A stretch of DNA of 64,000 bases from Nostoc sp. XA010 (GTDB taxonomy: Bacteria; Cyanobacteriota; Cyanobacteriia; Cyanobacteriales; Nostocaceae). The first letter of the stretch is position 1. Every line of letters starts with the position of its first letter. Below are positions 1 to 9,300 of this stretch, piece after piece. Location of the stretch: assembly GCF_020829625.1 (NCBI RefSeq), contig NZ_JAIVFX010000030.1, forward strand, positions 1 to 64,000, written 5' to 3'. The notes beneath the pieces are model-generated. The model was not told where the DNA came from, did no database searches, and saw only the letters and a list, made by a program, of their open reading frames with translations. Position numbers and translations under genes: made by a program.

Positions 1-94
1 CTGAATGGCAAGGCTTTCACTTGCATCTGACCGAGAGTTCAGCCTTTAATGACAGTAATCTGCTGTCGGGCTGGCTTAGTTATTTACGGACTGA

Positions 95-433
95 CTACCG
101 TGATTCACTAATCAACGAATCGCACTCCAATCCTTCACGACTGCCACTGTGCAGTTGCGTCATGCGGCTTTGCCCAACGGAATCTAAACGAGCATAAACT
201 TTTTGAGCTTTAGCGTTAGCGAAGCTCGCCGAAGGCATCGCTTCTTCATCGACATACTTAATTAAATCATTGGCAGCATCCCAAGCTTCGCTCTCGGTTT
301 CCCGGACAATGATATGTAAACGAATCCCAAAACGTAAAGTTCTACCTTGTTCGGCAGCTAGCTCCCGAACTGCGTTAATCTTCTCAGCTACTTGCTGCGG
401 TGGTTCTCCCCAAGTCAGATATACATCAATTTT
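95..433 (-). pseudogene. ssuD: Alkanesulfonate monooxygenase fragment (internal/C-terminal part)
   Basis: The minus strand reads KIDVYLTWGEPPQQVAEKI, then LRFGIRLHIIVRET and ARLDSVGQ. These are hallmark blocks of SsuD, the FMNH2-dependent enzyme that releases sulfite from alkanesulfonates. Only about 112 codons remain out of roughly 360-380. The N-terminal two thirds is missing upstream of base 433, and the frame runs into a stop at 95-97 before the family's final GLVRGG-type segment. There is no start codon, so this is a relic. A 30-bp dispersed repeat at 212-241 lies inside it in frame and adds the peptide MPSASFANA. The adjacent DNA at 1-94 does not continue the family, so a rearrangement has joined unrelated sequence here. 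Family assignment is by remembered motifs and is fairly secure. Confidence 0.72.
212..241. repeat. Small dispersed repeat, in-frame copy within ssuD relic
   Basis: About 30 bp related to GCGATGCCT-(A/G)CGGCGGGC-TACGCCTACGC, read here on the minus strand. Related copies occur at 18184-18212, 18582-18611, 38966-38994, 46861-46889 and 47821-47849. This copy preserves the reading frame of the relic. Confidence 0.75.
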
Positions 434-621
434 GAAAGGAAGTCAGCGTGAACACCAAACAGACAATCTGGTATTGCGCCGAGCCAAATCTTCCCAGTCC
501 CCAGTTCAATGCATAAGCACAAAGTTTTGTAACAATTGTGGCTAGTTTGTGTAAAAGTTGCGATCAATCCATGAGATATATATGAATTTGCAACTTGGTG
601 CGTTCTGATTCGAGGTCTTTT

Positions 622-1260
622 ATGACTAATGACTGGAGAAAACAACTAGATGCACAACTTAAAGAATTAGCGATCGCAGCCCAACAATACACTCACCTAA
701 CCAAGGAAAAGCGGATAGCTTTAACACGGCTTATTAATGCTATTTGGCAGTCAGATAAGCTTGTTCGTCCTTATAAAGGTCAATTTCAACTAGTTTATGA
801 AGATATCTATGATGAAGCAGTACAAAATTTATTTTTCTATCTTTGTCAAAATAACAATATTAATAAGTATGACCCAGAACGCGGCGAAGTGATAACTTGG
901 GTAAATATGCTATTAACTAAACGTTTTTTCCCAGAGGCTATCCCCAAAGTTATTGGGAAAGAAAATGAAATAAATCTCGAAAGCTCTCACTGGGAAAATA
1001 TACCTTCATCTCAACCTATGTCTTTATTTGAACAAGTAAGAGAATGTATAGAAACTGACCCAGAATTAATTTTTTGCAAAGAACACATCAAAGGCTATCC
1101 AGAGGCAAATTTTCAAGCTATAGCTCAAAGAAGATGTTCTGGCATTTCCTGGAAAGAGATTTCGGCAGAATGGGGTATTGGAATCACATCTCTCCATAGT
1201 TTTTACCAACGTTGTCTGAAAAAATTTGCTGACAAATTCCAAGAATATTTATATATTTGA
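622..1260 (+). CDS. Small sigma-70-like (ECF-type) factor
   Basis: A 212-residue protein. The first half contains a sigma region-2-like block (YEDIYDEAVQNLFFYLC, then KYDPERGEVITWVNMLL). The C-terminal 50 residues contain a helix-turn-helix (ISWKEISAEWGIGITSL) like sigma region 4. It probably directs RNA polymerase to a small regulon, perhaps including the genes beside it. The frame is open from a TTG at 595, but the ATG at 622 has GAGG at 612-615 at good spacing and is preferred. The next gene starts 29 bases after the stop, so it likely heads an operon with the DUF1822, CHAT-CHASE2 and DUF928 genes. Sigma-like function is a family-level inference. The protein is short and could be a degenerate or plasmid-type sigma. 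Confidence 0.7.
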   Translation: MTNDWRKQLDAQLKELAIAAQQYTHLTKEKRIALTRLINAIWQSDKLVRPYKGQFQLVYEDIYDEAVQNLFFYLCQNNNINKYDPERGEVITWVNMLLTKRFFPEAIPKVIGKENEINLESSHWENIPSSQPMSLFEQVRECIETDPELIFCKEHIKGYPEANFQAIAQRRCSGISWKEISAEWGIGITSLHSFYQRCLKKFADKFQEYLYI

Positions 1261-1289
1261 TTTTTCATCTCATTAGCTAGGCAAAAAAT

Positions 1290-2261
1290 ATGAACAACAT
1301 TATAAATTTATTAACATTCTCAGCCCCGATACCTGTGGATGGAAGGCACCGAGCAGAAGAGTTACGCAGACAACAAGCCACGCAAGCAAAAGGTGAACAA
1401 GTTTATCTCAATACTTTGTCTGTATCTTTCGTAAATTATTATCTACGTTGCATGGGATTTGAGACAGACTTGAATAAAAGTGATAGTTGGAATGTCATAC
1501 AACAGACACTTATGGATATTGCTGATTTGTCGCTAAAAAACTTGGGCTTATTAGAATGTCGCCCAGTGTTGTCAGATGCACAATTTGTTTATGTGCCACC
1601 AGAAGTACAGTCAAATCGAATTGGCTATGTAGCTGTGCAGATAAGCAAATCATTTAGAGAGGCGAAGTTGCTGGGATTTATCAAACAGGTAGAAACTGAT
1701 TTATTACCCATTAACCAATTGCAACCTTTAGACAATCTATTGGAGTATTTAGAAGAACTTTCTCAAGTTAAGCTTGCTGAAGTAGCTGATAATTCGCTGA
1801 ACTTAAATCAGAATTTAGTTCAATTAAAGCAATGGCTGGAGAATATTTTTGAAGCTGGTTGGCAAGAAATTGAAACCCTTCTTGATAATCAAAGAGCTAA
1901 TCCAGATTGGAGTCTAAGAGGTGCTAATGATTCTTTTGTTAGTAGGGGTAAGCTGATTGATTTAGGAACAACAGGAATAATTCAATCTGTAATTCTAGTC
2001 GTTGGCTTCATTCAAGAGAAGGAGCAGGAAATAGACATTATCGTAGAAGTACATCCTACATGGGGAGAAAATTATCTGCCACCCAATCTCCAACTGATGG
2101 TGCTTGACTTTGAAGGAGTAGAGGAAGAATCTATTATGGAAGCACAAACTAGAAGCGGTAATAAAAAGATTCAATTGCAGTTTAGTGGCGATGTGGGAGA
2201 ACGTTTTAGTATTAAATTGGTCTTGGGGAATATTAGCGTTATAGAAAGTTTTCTCATCTGA
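1290..2261 (+). CDS. DUF1822 family protein
   Basis: A 323-residue protein without signal peptide or membrane segment. The N-terminal half (RQQATQAKGEQVYLNTLSV, then NYYLRCMGFETDL) matches DUF1822, a cyanobacterial family of unknown biochemical function. As I recall, DUF1822 genes are often found beside sigma-like factors, CHASE2 proteins and DUF928 genes, as here. The C-terminal third is rich in beta-strand-like segments (IIVEVHPTWGENYLPPNLQLMVLD). The gene lies 29 bases after the sigma-like gene and a few bases before the CHAT-CHASE2 gene, which indicates co-transcription. An adaptor or regulatory role in the island is plausible but not shown. The start is an ATG after AGGCAAAAAAT. Confidence 0.75.
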   Translation: MNNIINLLTFSAPIPVDGRHRAEELRRQQATQAKGEQVYLNTLSVSFVNYYLRCMGFETDLNKSDSWNVIQQTLMDIADLSLKNLGLLECRPVLSDAQFVYVPPEVQSNRIGYVAVQISKSFREAKLLGFIKQVETDLLPINQLQPLDNLLEYLEELSQVKLAEVADNSLNLNQNLVQLKQWLENIFEAGWQEIETLLDNQRANPDWSLRGANDSFVSRGKLIDLGTTGIIQSVILVVGFIQEKEQEIDIIVEVHPTWGENYLPPNLQLMVLDFEGVEEESIMEAQTRSGNKKIQLQFSGDVGERFSIKLVLGNISVIESFLI

Positions 2262-2287
2262 AGCGAAAAACAATAGGGGTGCTGCAA

Positions 2288-4621
2288 ATGGGAAAGTTAG
2301 TTGTTCTGAAGCTAGATGGCGATTTGGAGTTAGGGGTGCGGGTGACGCTGGAGATTGGAGAAGATGGTAAGCGTCCCAGTATAGAAACGTCTGGTCATTT
2401 ACCTCCCAATCTAGAAATAGCTAAAGTAATTGATGAGTGGCGGTCAACGTATTGTAGTCTAGGAAGTGGTCGCCTCAAAGCCAAAAAAATTATTTACGAT
2501 GGTTCTATTACCCAACGGCGTGATGACTGTCAAAACAAAGTTTGTGAGTTGCGATCGCACTTAAATCACTGGCTAGAGTCAGAGTCATTTTGGCGGATTC
2601 GGGAAAAATGGCTGAAATACTTAACGCCCAACGAGGAAGTGCGAGTGCTGATTCGCACTGCTTCTATCCAGCTAGAGAAACTTCCTTGGCATCTATGGGA
2701 TTTGCTCGATCGAGACTACACCAAAGCCGAAGTAGCTTTGAGCGTTCCAGAGTTAGAACAAGTAACTGGATTGCAGACATCTACCTACAGACACAAAATC
2801 AACATATTGGCGGTTTTGGGCGATAAAACTGGTATTGATGTGGATAAAGACTGCGAATTACTAAAAAAATTACCCAATGCTACCACAACCTTTTTGACAC
2901 AGCCGCAACGCGATCAGATTAACGATCAACTGTGGAACCAACCTTGGAACATTTTATTTTTCGCTGGTCATAGTAAAAGCGAGGGTGAGACTGGTCGTAT
3001 CTATATTAATGACAAAGATAGTTTAACAATTGCAGACCTGAAATATGCCCTGAGAAATGCCGTCACTAATGGGTTACAGTTGGCGATTTTCAACTCTTGT
3101 GATGGATTGGGATTAGCGCGAGAACTACAGGATTTACATATTCCCCAAATTATTGTCATGCGGGAACCTGTGCCCGATCTTGTGGCGCAAGCATTTTTAA
3201 AGCATTTTCTGGCAGCTTTTTCTTCAGGCGCATCTATATATATTGCAGTTCGCACTGCTAGAGAAAAACTGCAAGGATTAGAGGACAAATTTCCAGGGGC
3301 AACTTGGTTACCGATAATTTGTGAAAATCCTGCTGCCATACCGATGACTTGGCCAAAGCCCCGAATTAAATCTAACAGTGCCCTACTGATAAGGGGATTG
3401 CTAATGAGTGTGATGCTCACCATCAGCGTGCTGGGAGTTAGGCAAGTGGGAGGATTGCAAACATGGGAGTTACAAGCTTACGATCAATTGATGCGATCGC
3501 GTCCCCAAGAAAAGCAAGATCCGCGCCTGTTGATAGTCACTGTTACCGAAGAAGATTTTCAGTTACCAGAGCAAAAGGAAAGAAGAGGGTCGCTTTCTGA
3601 CCTAGCACTAACCCAACTTTTGGAAAAACTTGCACACTTCCAACCCAAAGCCATTGGCTTGGATATTTATCATGATCAGCCATCACAACGCAACCAAGCT
3701 TCTTTAGCGACTAGGTTGAAAATAGATGACAGACTTTTTGCAATTTGCAAAGTTCAAGAACTCACAAAAGACCGTCTGGGAATTTCACCTCCTTTAGGGG
3801 TTCCGCTAGAACGCCAAGGATTTAGTGATATTATCCCAGACTCAGATCGCGTTCTGCGTCGTCATTTATTGGCAATGCAACCAGCAGATGTAACCTCCCC
3901 TTGTACGGCACGCTACGCCCTTAATGCTCAATTGGCATTCCACTACTTGGAGGCAAAAGGCATCTCTGCCCAATACACTGATGGAGATTTGCAGTTAGGC
4001 AACGTTATTTTTAAGCGGTTGCAGCCTCAGATGGGTGGCTATCAACAAGCGGATACAGGCGGCTACCAAATATTGCTCAATTACCGATCTTTCCAAAATT
4101 CTCCTGGAGAAATTGCTCCTAGAGTCACACTCACAGATGTTCTTAGGGGCAAAGTCAACGCTGAACAAGTCAAAGACCGAATTGTTCTCATTGGTACTAC
4201 TGCCCAAAGCTTTCGTGATTATAGTCCTACCCCCTACATGACTGAGCAGGGTTTTTCCGAAGAAATACCAGGGGTGATTCTGCAAGCACAAATGGTAAGT
4301 CAGCTGGTGAGTGCGGTGATGGATGGGCGACCTTTGATATCTGTTTTGCCCGTTTGGGGGGAAGTTTTGTGGGTTTGGAGTTGGTCAGTGGTTGGAGGTG
4401 CAATCAGTATAGCCGGATCAGTGGCGATCGCACCAAGCGATCGCTCAAGACTATATTTAGTACTAGCAGGAGGAGGTGTACTTGGAGTCTTATATGTTTT
4501 TTGCTTAATTCTCTTTTACCAAGGGATTTGGGTTCCCCTAGTTCCGTCAGCTTTGGTTTTAGTGGCTACTGGCGGCACAGTGGCAATTTATCTATTTTTA
4601 CAACAAAGCAGCGACAAGTGA
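2288..4621 (+). CDS. CHAT (caspase-like) protease fused to membrane CHASE2 sensor
   Basis: A 777-residue fusion. After an N-terminal region of about 165 residues comes a CHAT domain (about 170-345) with the expected His/Cys pair: His228 in FAGHS and Cys271 in FNSCDG. A transmembrane helix follows (LLIRGLLMSVMLTISVLG, near 365-385). Next is an outward-facing CHASE2 domain (about 385-675, starting ELQAYDQLMRSRP and ending near RIVLIGTTA), then three hydrophobic segments at the C terminus. CHAT domains belong to the caspase/separase clan, and CHASE2 domains are extracellular sensors usually joined to kinases or cyclases. This protein has no kinase or cyclase, so the N-terminal CHAT is the only recognisable output. 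A GTG at 2279 is an alternative start. The ATG at 2288 has AGGGG 8 bases upstream. The ligand and protease substrate are unknown. Confidence 0.82.
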   Translation: MGKLVVLKLDGDLELGVRVTLEIGEDGKRPSIETSGHLPPNLEIAKVIDEWRSTYCSLGSGRLKAKKIIYDGSITQRRDDCQNKVCELRSHLNHWLESESFWRIREKWLKYLTPNEEVRVLIRTASIQLEKLPWHLWDLLDRDYTKAEVALSVPELEQVTGLQTSTYRHKINILAVLGDKTGIDVDKDCELLKKLPNATTTFLTQPQRDQINDQLWNQPWNILFFAGHSKSEGETGRIYINDKDSLTIADLKYALRNAVTNGLQLAIFNSCDGLGLARELQDLHIPQIIVMREPVPDLVAQAFLKHFLAAFSSGASIYIAVRTAREKLQGLEDKFPGATWLPIICENPAAIPMTWPKPRIKSNSALLIRGLLMSVMLTISVLGVRQVGGLQTWELQAYDQLMRSRPQEKQDPRLLIVTVTEEDFQLPEQKERRGSLSDLALTQLLEKLAHFQPKAIGLDIYHDQPSQRNQASLATRLKIDDRLFAICKVQELTKDRLGISPPLGVPLERQGFSDIIPDSDRVLRRHLLAMQPADVTSPCTARYALNAQLAFHYLEAKGISAQYTDGDLQLGNVIFKRLQPQMGGYQQADTGGYQILLNYRSFQNSPGEIAPRVTLTDVLRGKVNAEQVKDRIVLIGTTAQSFRDYSPTPYMTEQGFSEEIPGVILQAQMVSQLVSAVMDGRPLISVLPVWGEVLWVWSWSVVGGAISIAGSVAIAPSDRSRLYLVLAGGGVLGVLYVFCLILFYQGIWVPLVPSALVLVATGGTVAIYLFLQQSSDK

Positions 4622-4648
4622 CTTTTACTACTTGAGGCATAAATAAAA

Positions 4649-5425
4649 ATGAAGTTATCTGTACAAAAGATTCAAATTTTTCTCGCCGTTAGTTTAACAT
4701 TCTTTAGCTCTATAGGTGTGCAAGCACAGCCTGCAAATTCCAATGGACAATTAAACCAATCATTGATTTTCGCAGCACCGCCCCCACCAAAAGACATTGG
4801 GGAACCAGGTAAGCGAGGAGAAGCAGGTAGTCGTGGCTGTGGTCAGGATATAAATAAGCCCCTGACTTCTTCTCAAAAGCGGCTTACAGCTTTAGTACCT
4901 GTTTATTCAAACTCAGAATTGGTGTTTGGAACCACGATCGCAGAGCGTCCTAATTTCTTGTTTTATGTTCCTTATACATCCGACTTTGCAGTTGGAGAGT
5001 TTGTGCTAGAAGATCAAGCAGAAGAGCAGACTATTTATAAAACTTCTTTGTCAGAGACACCTGGAGTAGTTAGCTTTCGTTTGCCCTCAAAAGCAGCACC
5101 TCTGGAGATAGGTAAGCGGTATCGTTGGTATTTCAACATTTACTGTAATAAAGATAAGGATAAGCAAATTATTGCTGATATTGAAGGATATATAAAACGG
5201 GAGCAACTGAACCCTACTTTGAAAACTCAATTGGAAAAAGCAACACCAAGCCAGCAAGTAAATCTTTATGCAGCTAATGGTATTTGGTATGAAGCGCTGA
5301 GTGCTGCTACTGAATTGCGTCGCACCAATTCGCAGGATACTTCTTGGACAGCGCTGTTGAAAGCTGTGGGTTTGAATGATTTTGCAACTGAACCAAAAGT
5401 AGAGTGCTGCAATCTTGAGAATTAG
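4649..5425 (+). CDS. DUF928 family secreted protein
   Basis: A 258-residue protein. It starts with a signal peptide (hydrophobic FLAVSLTFFSSIGVQA, likely cleaved after AQA). A Pro/Gly-rich linker follows (PPPPKDIGEPGKRGEAG), then the DUF928 body with TALVPVYSNSELVFG and PNFLFYVPY. The family is cyanobacterial and of unknown function. The linker and signal peptide suggest an exported or envelope protein. It sits 27 bases after the CHAT-CHASE2 gene and is the last gene of the operon. The stop codon lies inside the target-site duplication of the miniature element that follows, so the insertion sits exactly at the gene's end without altering the product. Confidence 0.8.
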   Translation: MKLSVQKIQIFLAVSLTFFSSIGVQAQPANSNGQLNQSLIFAAPPPPKDIGEPGKRGEAGSRGCGQDINKPLTSSQKRLTALVPVYSNSELVFGTTIAERPNFLFYVPYTSDFAVGEFVLEDQAEEQTIYKTSLSETPGVVSFRLPSKAAPLEIGKRYRWYFNIYCNKDKDKQIIADIEGYIKREQLNPTLKTQLEKATPSQQVNLYAANGIWYEALSAATELRRTNSQDTSWTALLKAVGLNDFATEPKVECCNLEN

Positions 5426-5499
5426 GGCGTTGCATAAATGTGGGATAGATTTTATAGAGTTTCCTTTGCACGGCAGTTATCCCACAACTATGCAACGCC
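5426..5499. mobile_element. 74-bp miniature inverted-repeat element with 8-bp target duplication
   Basis: Terminal inverted repeats of about 22 bp occupy 5426-5447 and 5478-5499 (outer bases GGCGTTGCATA, inner TGTGGGATA, with two or three mismatches at the centre). The element is flanked by perfect direct repeats AGAATTAG at 5418-5425 and 5500-5507. There is no room for a coding region, so it is a non-autonomous element. The parent IS was not identified. Confidence 0.85.
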
Positions 5500-5574
5500 A
5501 GAATTAGCAGTGTAGAGCGATCGCTTTTGGAGAAAAGTCAGCGATGCTCTTCACTGACTCAATGGTTAAGTTGA

Positions 5575-5949
5575 TTAACTTGCAACCGCAACTGACTTTT
5601 TACGGTTAGAACGCTTGCGCTCTGATTTTTTCTTCAGTCCAACTGCTTGAGCTTGATCGCTGTCTGACCCATATTGCCCGCGCACAACTTCTTTCATAGC
5701 TAATACAGCATTATGAAATTCCCATTCTGCTAATCGCGCAGCATCAGCAGCAGCACGGTATAAAGTTAGTTTCTCGATTTCGGCTTGTTGAAAACTCAAC
5801 ATAGTTTGATAAGCTTGCTGTAAGTTTGCAGCAGAGGCATCAGCACGGGTTGTATTGTATGTGCTGATGGTTTGAAAACCGTGCAATGAAGTAATATCTT
5901 GACTAATTGATTGAGGAGGCAAACGGCGTGTTGTATCTTGGGTAGGCAT
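5575..5949 (-). CDS. Hypothetical helical protein with basic C-terminal tail
   Basis: A 124-residue protein starting at MPTQDTTRRLPPQ. An upstream ATG would add nine residues, but they look non-coding. Residues of about 40-95 form a long Ala/Glu-rich helix (LQQAYQTMLSFQQAEIEKL, then AAADAARLAEWEF). The tail is strongly basic (KKKSERKRSNRKKS). There is no signal peptide and no enzymatic motif. The basic tail could bind nucleic acid or a membrane, but that is guesswork. It is transcribed towards the DUF928 gene and stands alone. I do not recognise the family. The coding call rests on length, composition and a sensible start. Confidence 0.55.
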   Translation of the reverse strand: MPTQDTTRRLPPQSISQDITSLHGFQTISTYNTTRADASAANLQQAYQTMLSFQQAEIEKLTLYRAAADAARLAEWEFHNAVLAMKEVVRGQYGSDSDQAQAVGLKKKSERKRSNRKKSVAVAS

Positions 5950-6138
5950 ATATGTATACCGTAATAAAGTATACATTTAATATGCCCATTACAACTCTAA
6001 AGCTAACAGGAGCTTTTTACAGCTATTTTCGGGTAAATGTACCACATCTTTTTTATCTCACGCAAAGGCACTCCAGACGCACAGAGAAATCAAGAGTGTG
6101 GTCTAAAGACATGAAAACTGCTGTAAATTATGTAAGCC

Positions 6139-6369
6139 CATGCAATAACATTGTTAGGCGATGCGATCGCATTGTAAATCGATGCAATGGCATTATCAGG
6201 CGATGTGATCGAATTGTCAGTTGATGCGATCGCATTGTAAGTCAATACAATAGCATTGTCAGTTGATGCGATCGCATTGTCAGCCAATACAATCGAATTG
6301 TCAGGCGATGCGATCAAATTGTCAGTTGATACAATGGCATTGTAAGGTGATGCGATCGCATTGCGTTCT
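6139..6369. repeat. 21-bp tandem repeat block A, 11 units, HIP1-like core
   Basis: Eleven consecutive 21-bp units begin GATGCGATCGCATTGT or a degenerate form (GATACAATGGCATTGT, AATACAATCGAATTGT) and end in a variable CAGTT, AAGTC or AGGC. The centre is a palindrome around GCGATCGC or its decayed versions. The spacing is exact at 21 bases throughout. The block lies just beyond the stop codon of the giant TPS gene. A second block of the same family is at 11837-12004, upstream of the same gene. It is not a CRISPR: there are no unique spacers and the units vary. Confidence 0.9.
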
Positions 6370-6385
6370 ATTGAAGTCTCTAATA

Positions 6386-9300
6386 TTAACTTGCTTTGCA
6401 AGATGCAGGCTTTAACCAAGCACTATGGGGCGTAGTGGTGGGAAGATTTGCTGTCAGAACGACTTCCCCTTTTTGGTTTAGCGCCAAACCAGTAGCTTCT
6501 ATGATGGGTTCTGGTGCGGGGGTAGTTATTTTGCTGGGAAGAAAGGGGCGATCGGGGTTATTACCATTTGGATTAAGAGTAATCAAATCTACCTTCACCG
6601 CATCAGTGTTAAGAGTTTCACCTGGATTAGGTGGCAAGCCGCCGCGTCCAGTGATTGTAAAATTGCTTTTAGCTAAATTTCCACCAGCTTGACAAGTCTG
6701 TGCTACTTCAGTGTCAGCTGCTATTGTTGGCAGGTTGACTAAGCCACTGTTCGGGTCAATATCCGGCGTGTTAAGTTCTACAGTACCGTTTACACCAAAC
6801 TCAGAACTAGCGGTGATATCCGAAAGAGAAGTTGGGTTAGAGCGGGGTTGAATGCCATAGATACCAATGGCTCGAATATCTACTCTTCCACCACTGCCTC
6901 TGTAAGCATTAGCAGTGATGTCGCTATTTTCGCTTGGGACAGCAACAATGAAGCCCGACGGAGCATTAATAGTGATGTTGCCACCATTACCACCAGCTTT
7001 TTCTGTGCCTGCGGTGGTGGAAATTTGAGCGCCACGACGCAGAAGCAGTAAATCAGTTTGTAAGTTGATGTCGCCACCGTTACCCGATGCAGATTCGGCG
7101 TTGAGTGTGCCACTGTTGTCTAAGGTAACTCTAGGTGAGGTGACGATAATATCTCCAGCAGTACCTGTCGGACTTTGGGAGTTAACGAACAAGCCACTGT
7201 TAAAGTTAGAAGTGCTACCAGAAATGGTAAAAAAATCAGCAGCATTGACTTTGATTGTGCCTGCATTCCCTTGTCCAAAGGTTTCGGCAGAAAGTTGAGC
7301 GCCATCTCGTAACGAGAAGGAACCAGAATTGATAGTAATGTTACCCCCATTGCCAACTGTCCCCGTTTCCACCCGGCTGGAAATCACACTAACCAAATCA
7401 TTTTTCTCTCCAGCAATATCAATAGCGCCAGTGACTTTAATATTGACATTCCCTGCATCCCCTTGTCCTGCTGGCTGGGTATTATATGCTTCACGAGTAA
7501 TGGTTGCGAGTTGAGCGCCATCAATTAATGACAGTGTTGCAGCATTGATGTCGATATTGCCTCCTTTACCTACACCCCCTGCTTCCACCGTGCTGAGGAT
7601 GGCAGCATTATCTGCAAGGAAAACAGCATCTCGTGCTCGCACTGTCACATTCCCCGCATTCCCTTGTCCCAAGGTATCGGCAGTCAGTTGAGCGCCATCA
7701 CTTAGAGAGAAAGAACCAGAATCGATAGTAATATTACCCCCATTGCCAACTGTCCCCGTTTCTACCCTGCTGAGAATCGCACTAAAAATACCGTTTTTCT
7801 CTCCAGCAATATCAACAATGCCAGTAACATCAACATTGACATTCCCCGCATCCCCTCGTCCTGCTGGCTGGGTAGCAGATGCACCACTAGTAGCGGTTTG
7901 CAGTTGAGCGCCATCAATTAGTGATAGGGTTGCAGCATTGATGTCGATATTACCTCCCTTACCTACACCCCCTGATGACACCGTGCTGAAGATGTAACTA
8001 TCTGCAAGAGAAACACCATCAAGTGCTCGCACTGTCACATTCCCTGCATTCCCTTGTCCAAGGGTTGAGGCTAGAAGTGTAGCGTCGTCTCGTAACGAGA
8101 ATGAACCAGAATCGATAGTAATATTACCCCCATTGCCAACTGTTCCCCTATTCACCTGACTGAAAATCCCACTCTTCAAACCGTTTTTCTCTCCAGCAAT
8201 ATTAACTTTCCCACTAACATTAACATTGACATTCCCCGCATTTCCAAGTCCCGAAGTTGAGGCTTCAAGTTGAGCGCCATCACTTAGAGAGAAAGAACCA
8301 GAATCGATAGTAATGTTACCTCCATTGCCGACTGTTTCAGTTTCTACATTGCTCAAAATCGCACTAACAAAACCATTTTTCTCCCCAGAAATCTCAACAG
8401 CACCAGTAACATTAACATTGACATTCCCCGCATCCCCTCGTCCTGCTGGCTGGGTATCAGATGCAGCACTAGTAGCGGTTTGCAGTTGAGCGCCATCAAT
8501 TAGTGATAATGTTGCAGCATTGATATCGATATTGCCTCCTTTACCTACACCCCCTGCTTCCACTTTACTGAGGATGCCAGCATTATCTGCAAGAGAAACA
8601 GCATCTTTTACTCGCACTGTCACATTCCCTGCATTCCCAAGTCCTGAAGTTGAGGCAGAAAGTTGAGCACCATCTTTTAACGAGAAGGAACTAGAATCTA
8701 TAGTAATGTTACCCCCATTGCCAACTGTCCCCGTTTCCACAAAGCTGCCAATTCCACTGATAAAACCGTTTTTTTCCCCAGCAATATTAACTGACCCAGT
8801 AACATTAACATTGACATTCCCCGCATCGCCCCTTCCTGCTGGCTGGGTAGTAGATGCTTCACGAGTAACAGTTAGCAGTTGAGCGCCATCAATTAGTGAT
8901 AGTGTTGCAGCATTGATGTTGATATTACCTCCCTTACCGATACCTCCTGCTTCTACCGTACTGAGGATGTCAGCATGTGCTAGAGAAACAGCATCTTTTA
9001 CTCGCACTGTCACATTTCCTGCATTTCCTTGTCCCGAAGTTGAGGCAGCAAGTTGAGCGCGATCGCGTAACGAGAATGAACCAGAATCGATAGTAATATT
9101 ACCCCCATTGCCAACTGTCCCAGTTTCCACTCTGCTGAAAATCCCGCTGGCAAAACTGTTTTTCTCTCCAGCAATATCAATAGCACCAGTAACATTAACA
9201 TTGACATTCCCCGCATCCCCCCGTCCTGCTGGCTGGGTATCAGATGCTTCACTAGTATTGGTTAGCACTTGAGCGCCATCAATTAGTGATAATGTTGCAG

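Noticed and set aside
3..197. Plus-strand open frame at the left edge (LTESSAFNDSNLLSGWL...)
   Set aside because: It reads protein-like before base 120 but then overlaps the ssuD relic on the other strand. No family was recognised and no start is visible, so it was not listed as a gene.
3001..3423. 140-codon minus-strand frame within the CHAT-CHASE2 gene
   Set aside because: Antisense to the conserved CHAT domain, no ribosome site, no recognisable motif.
6139..6369. Possible CRISPR array
   Set aside because: Units of 21 bp follow each other without unique spacers and vary in sequence. There are no cas genes nearby. It is a tandem HIP1-like repeat.
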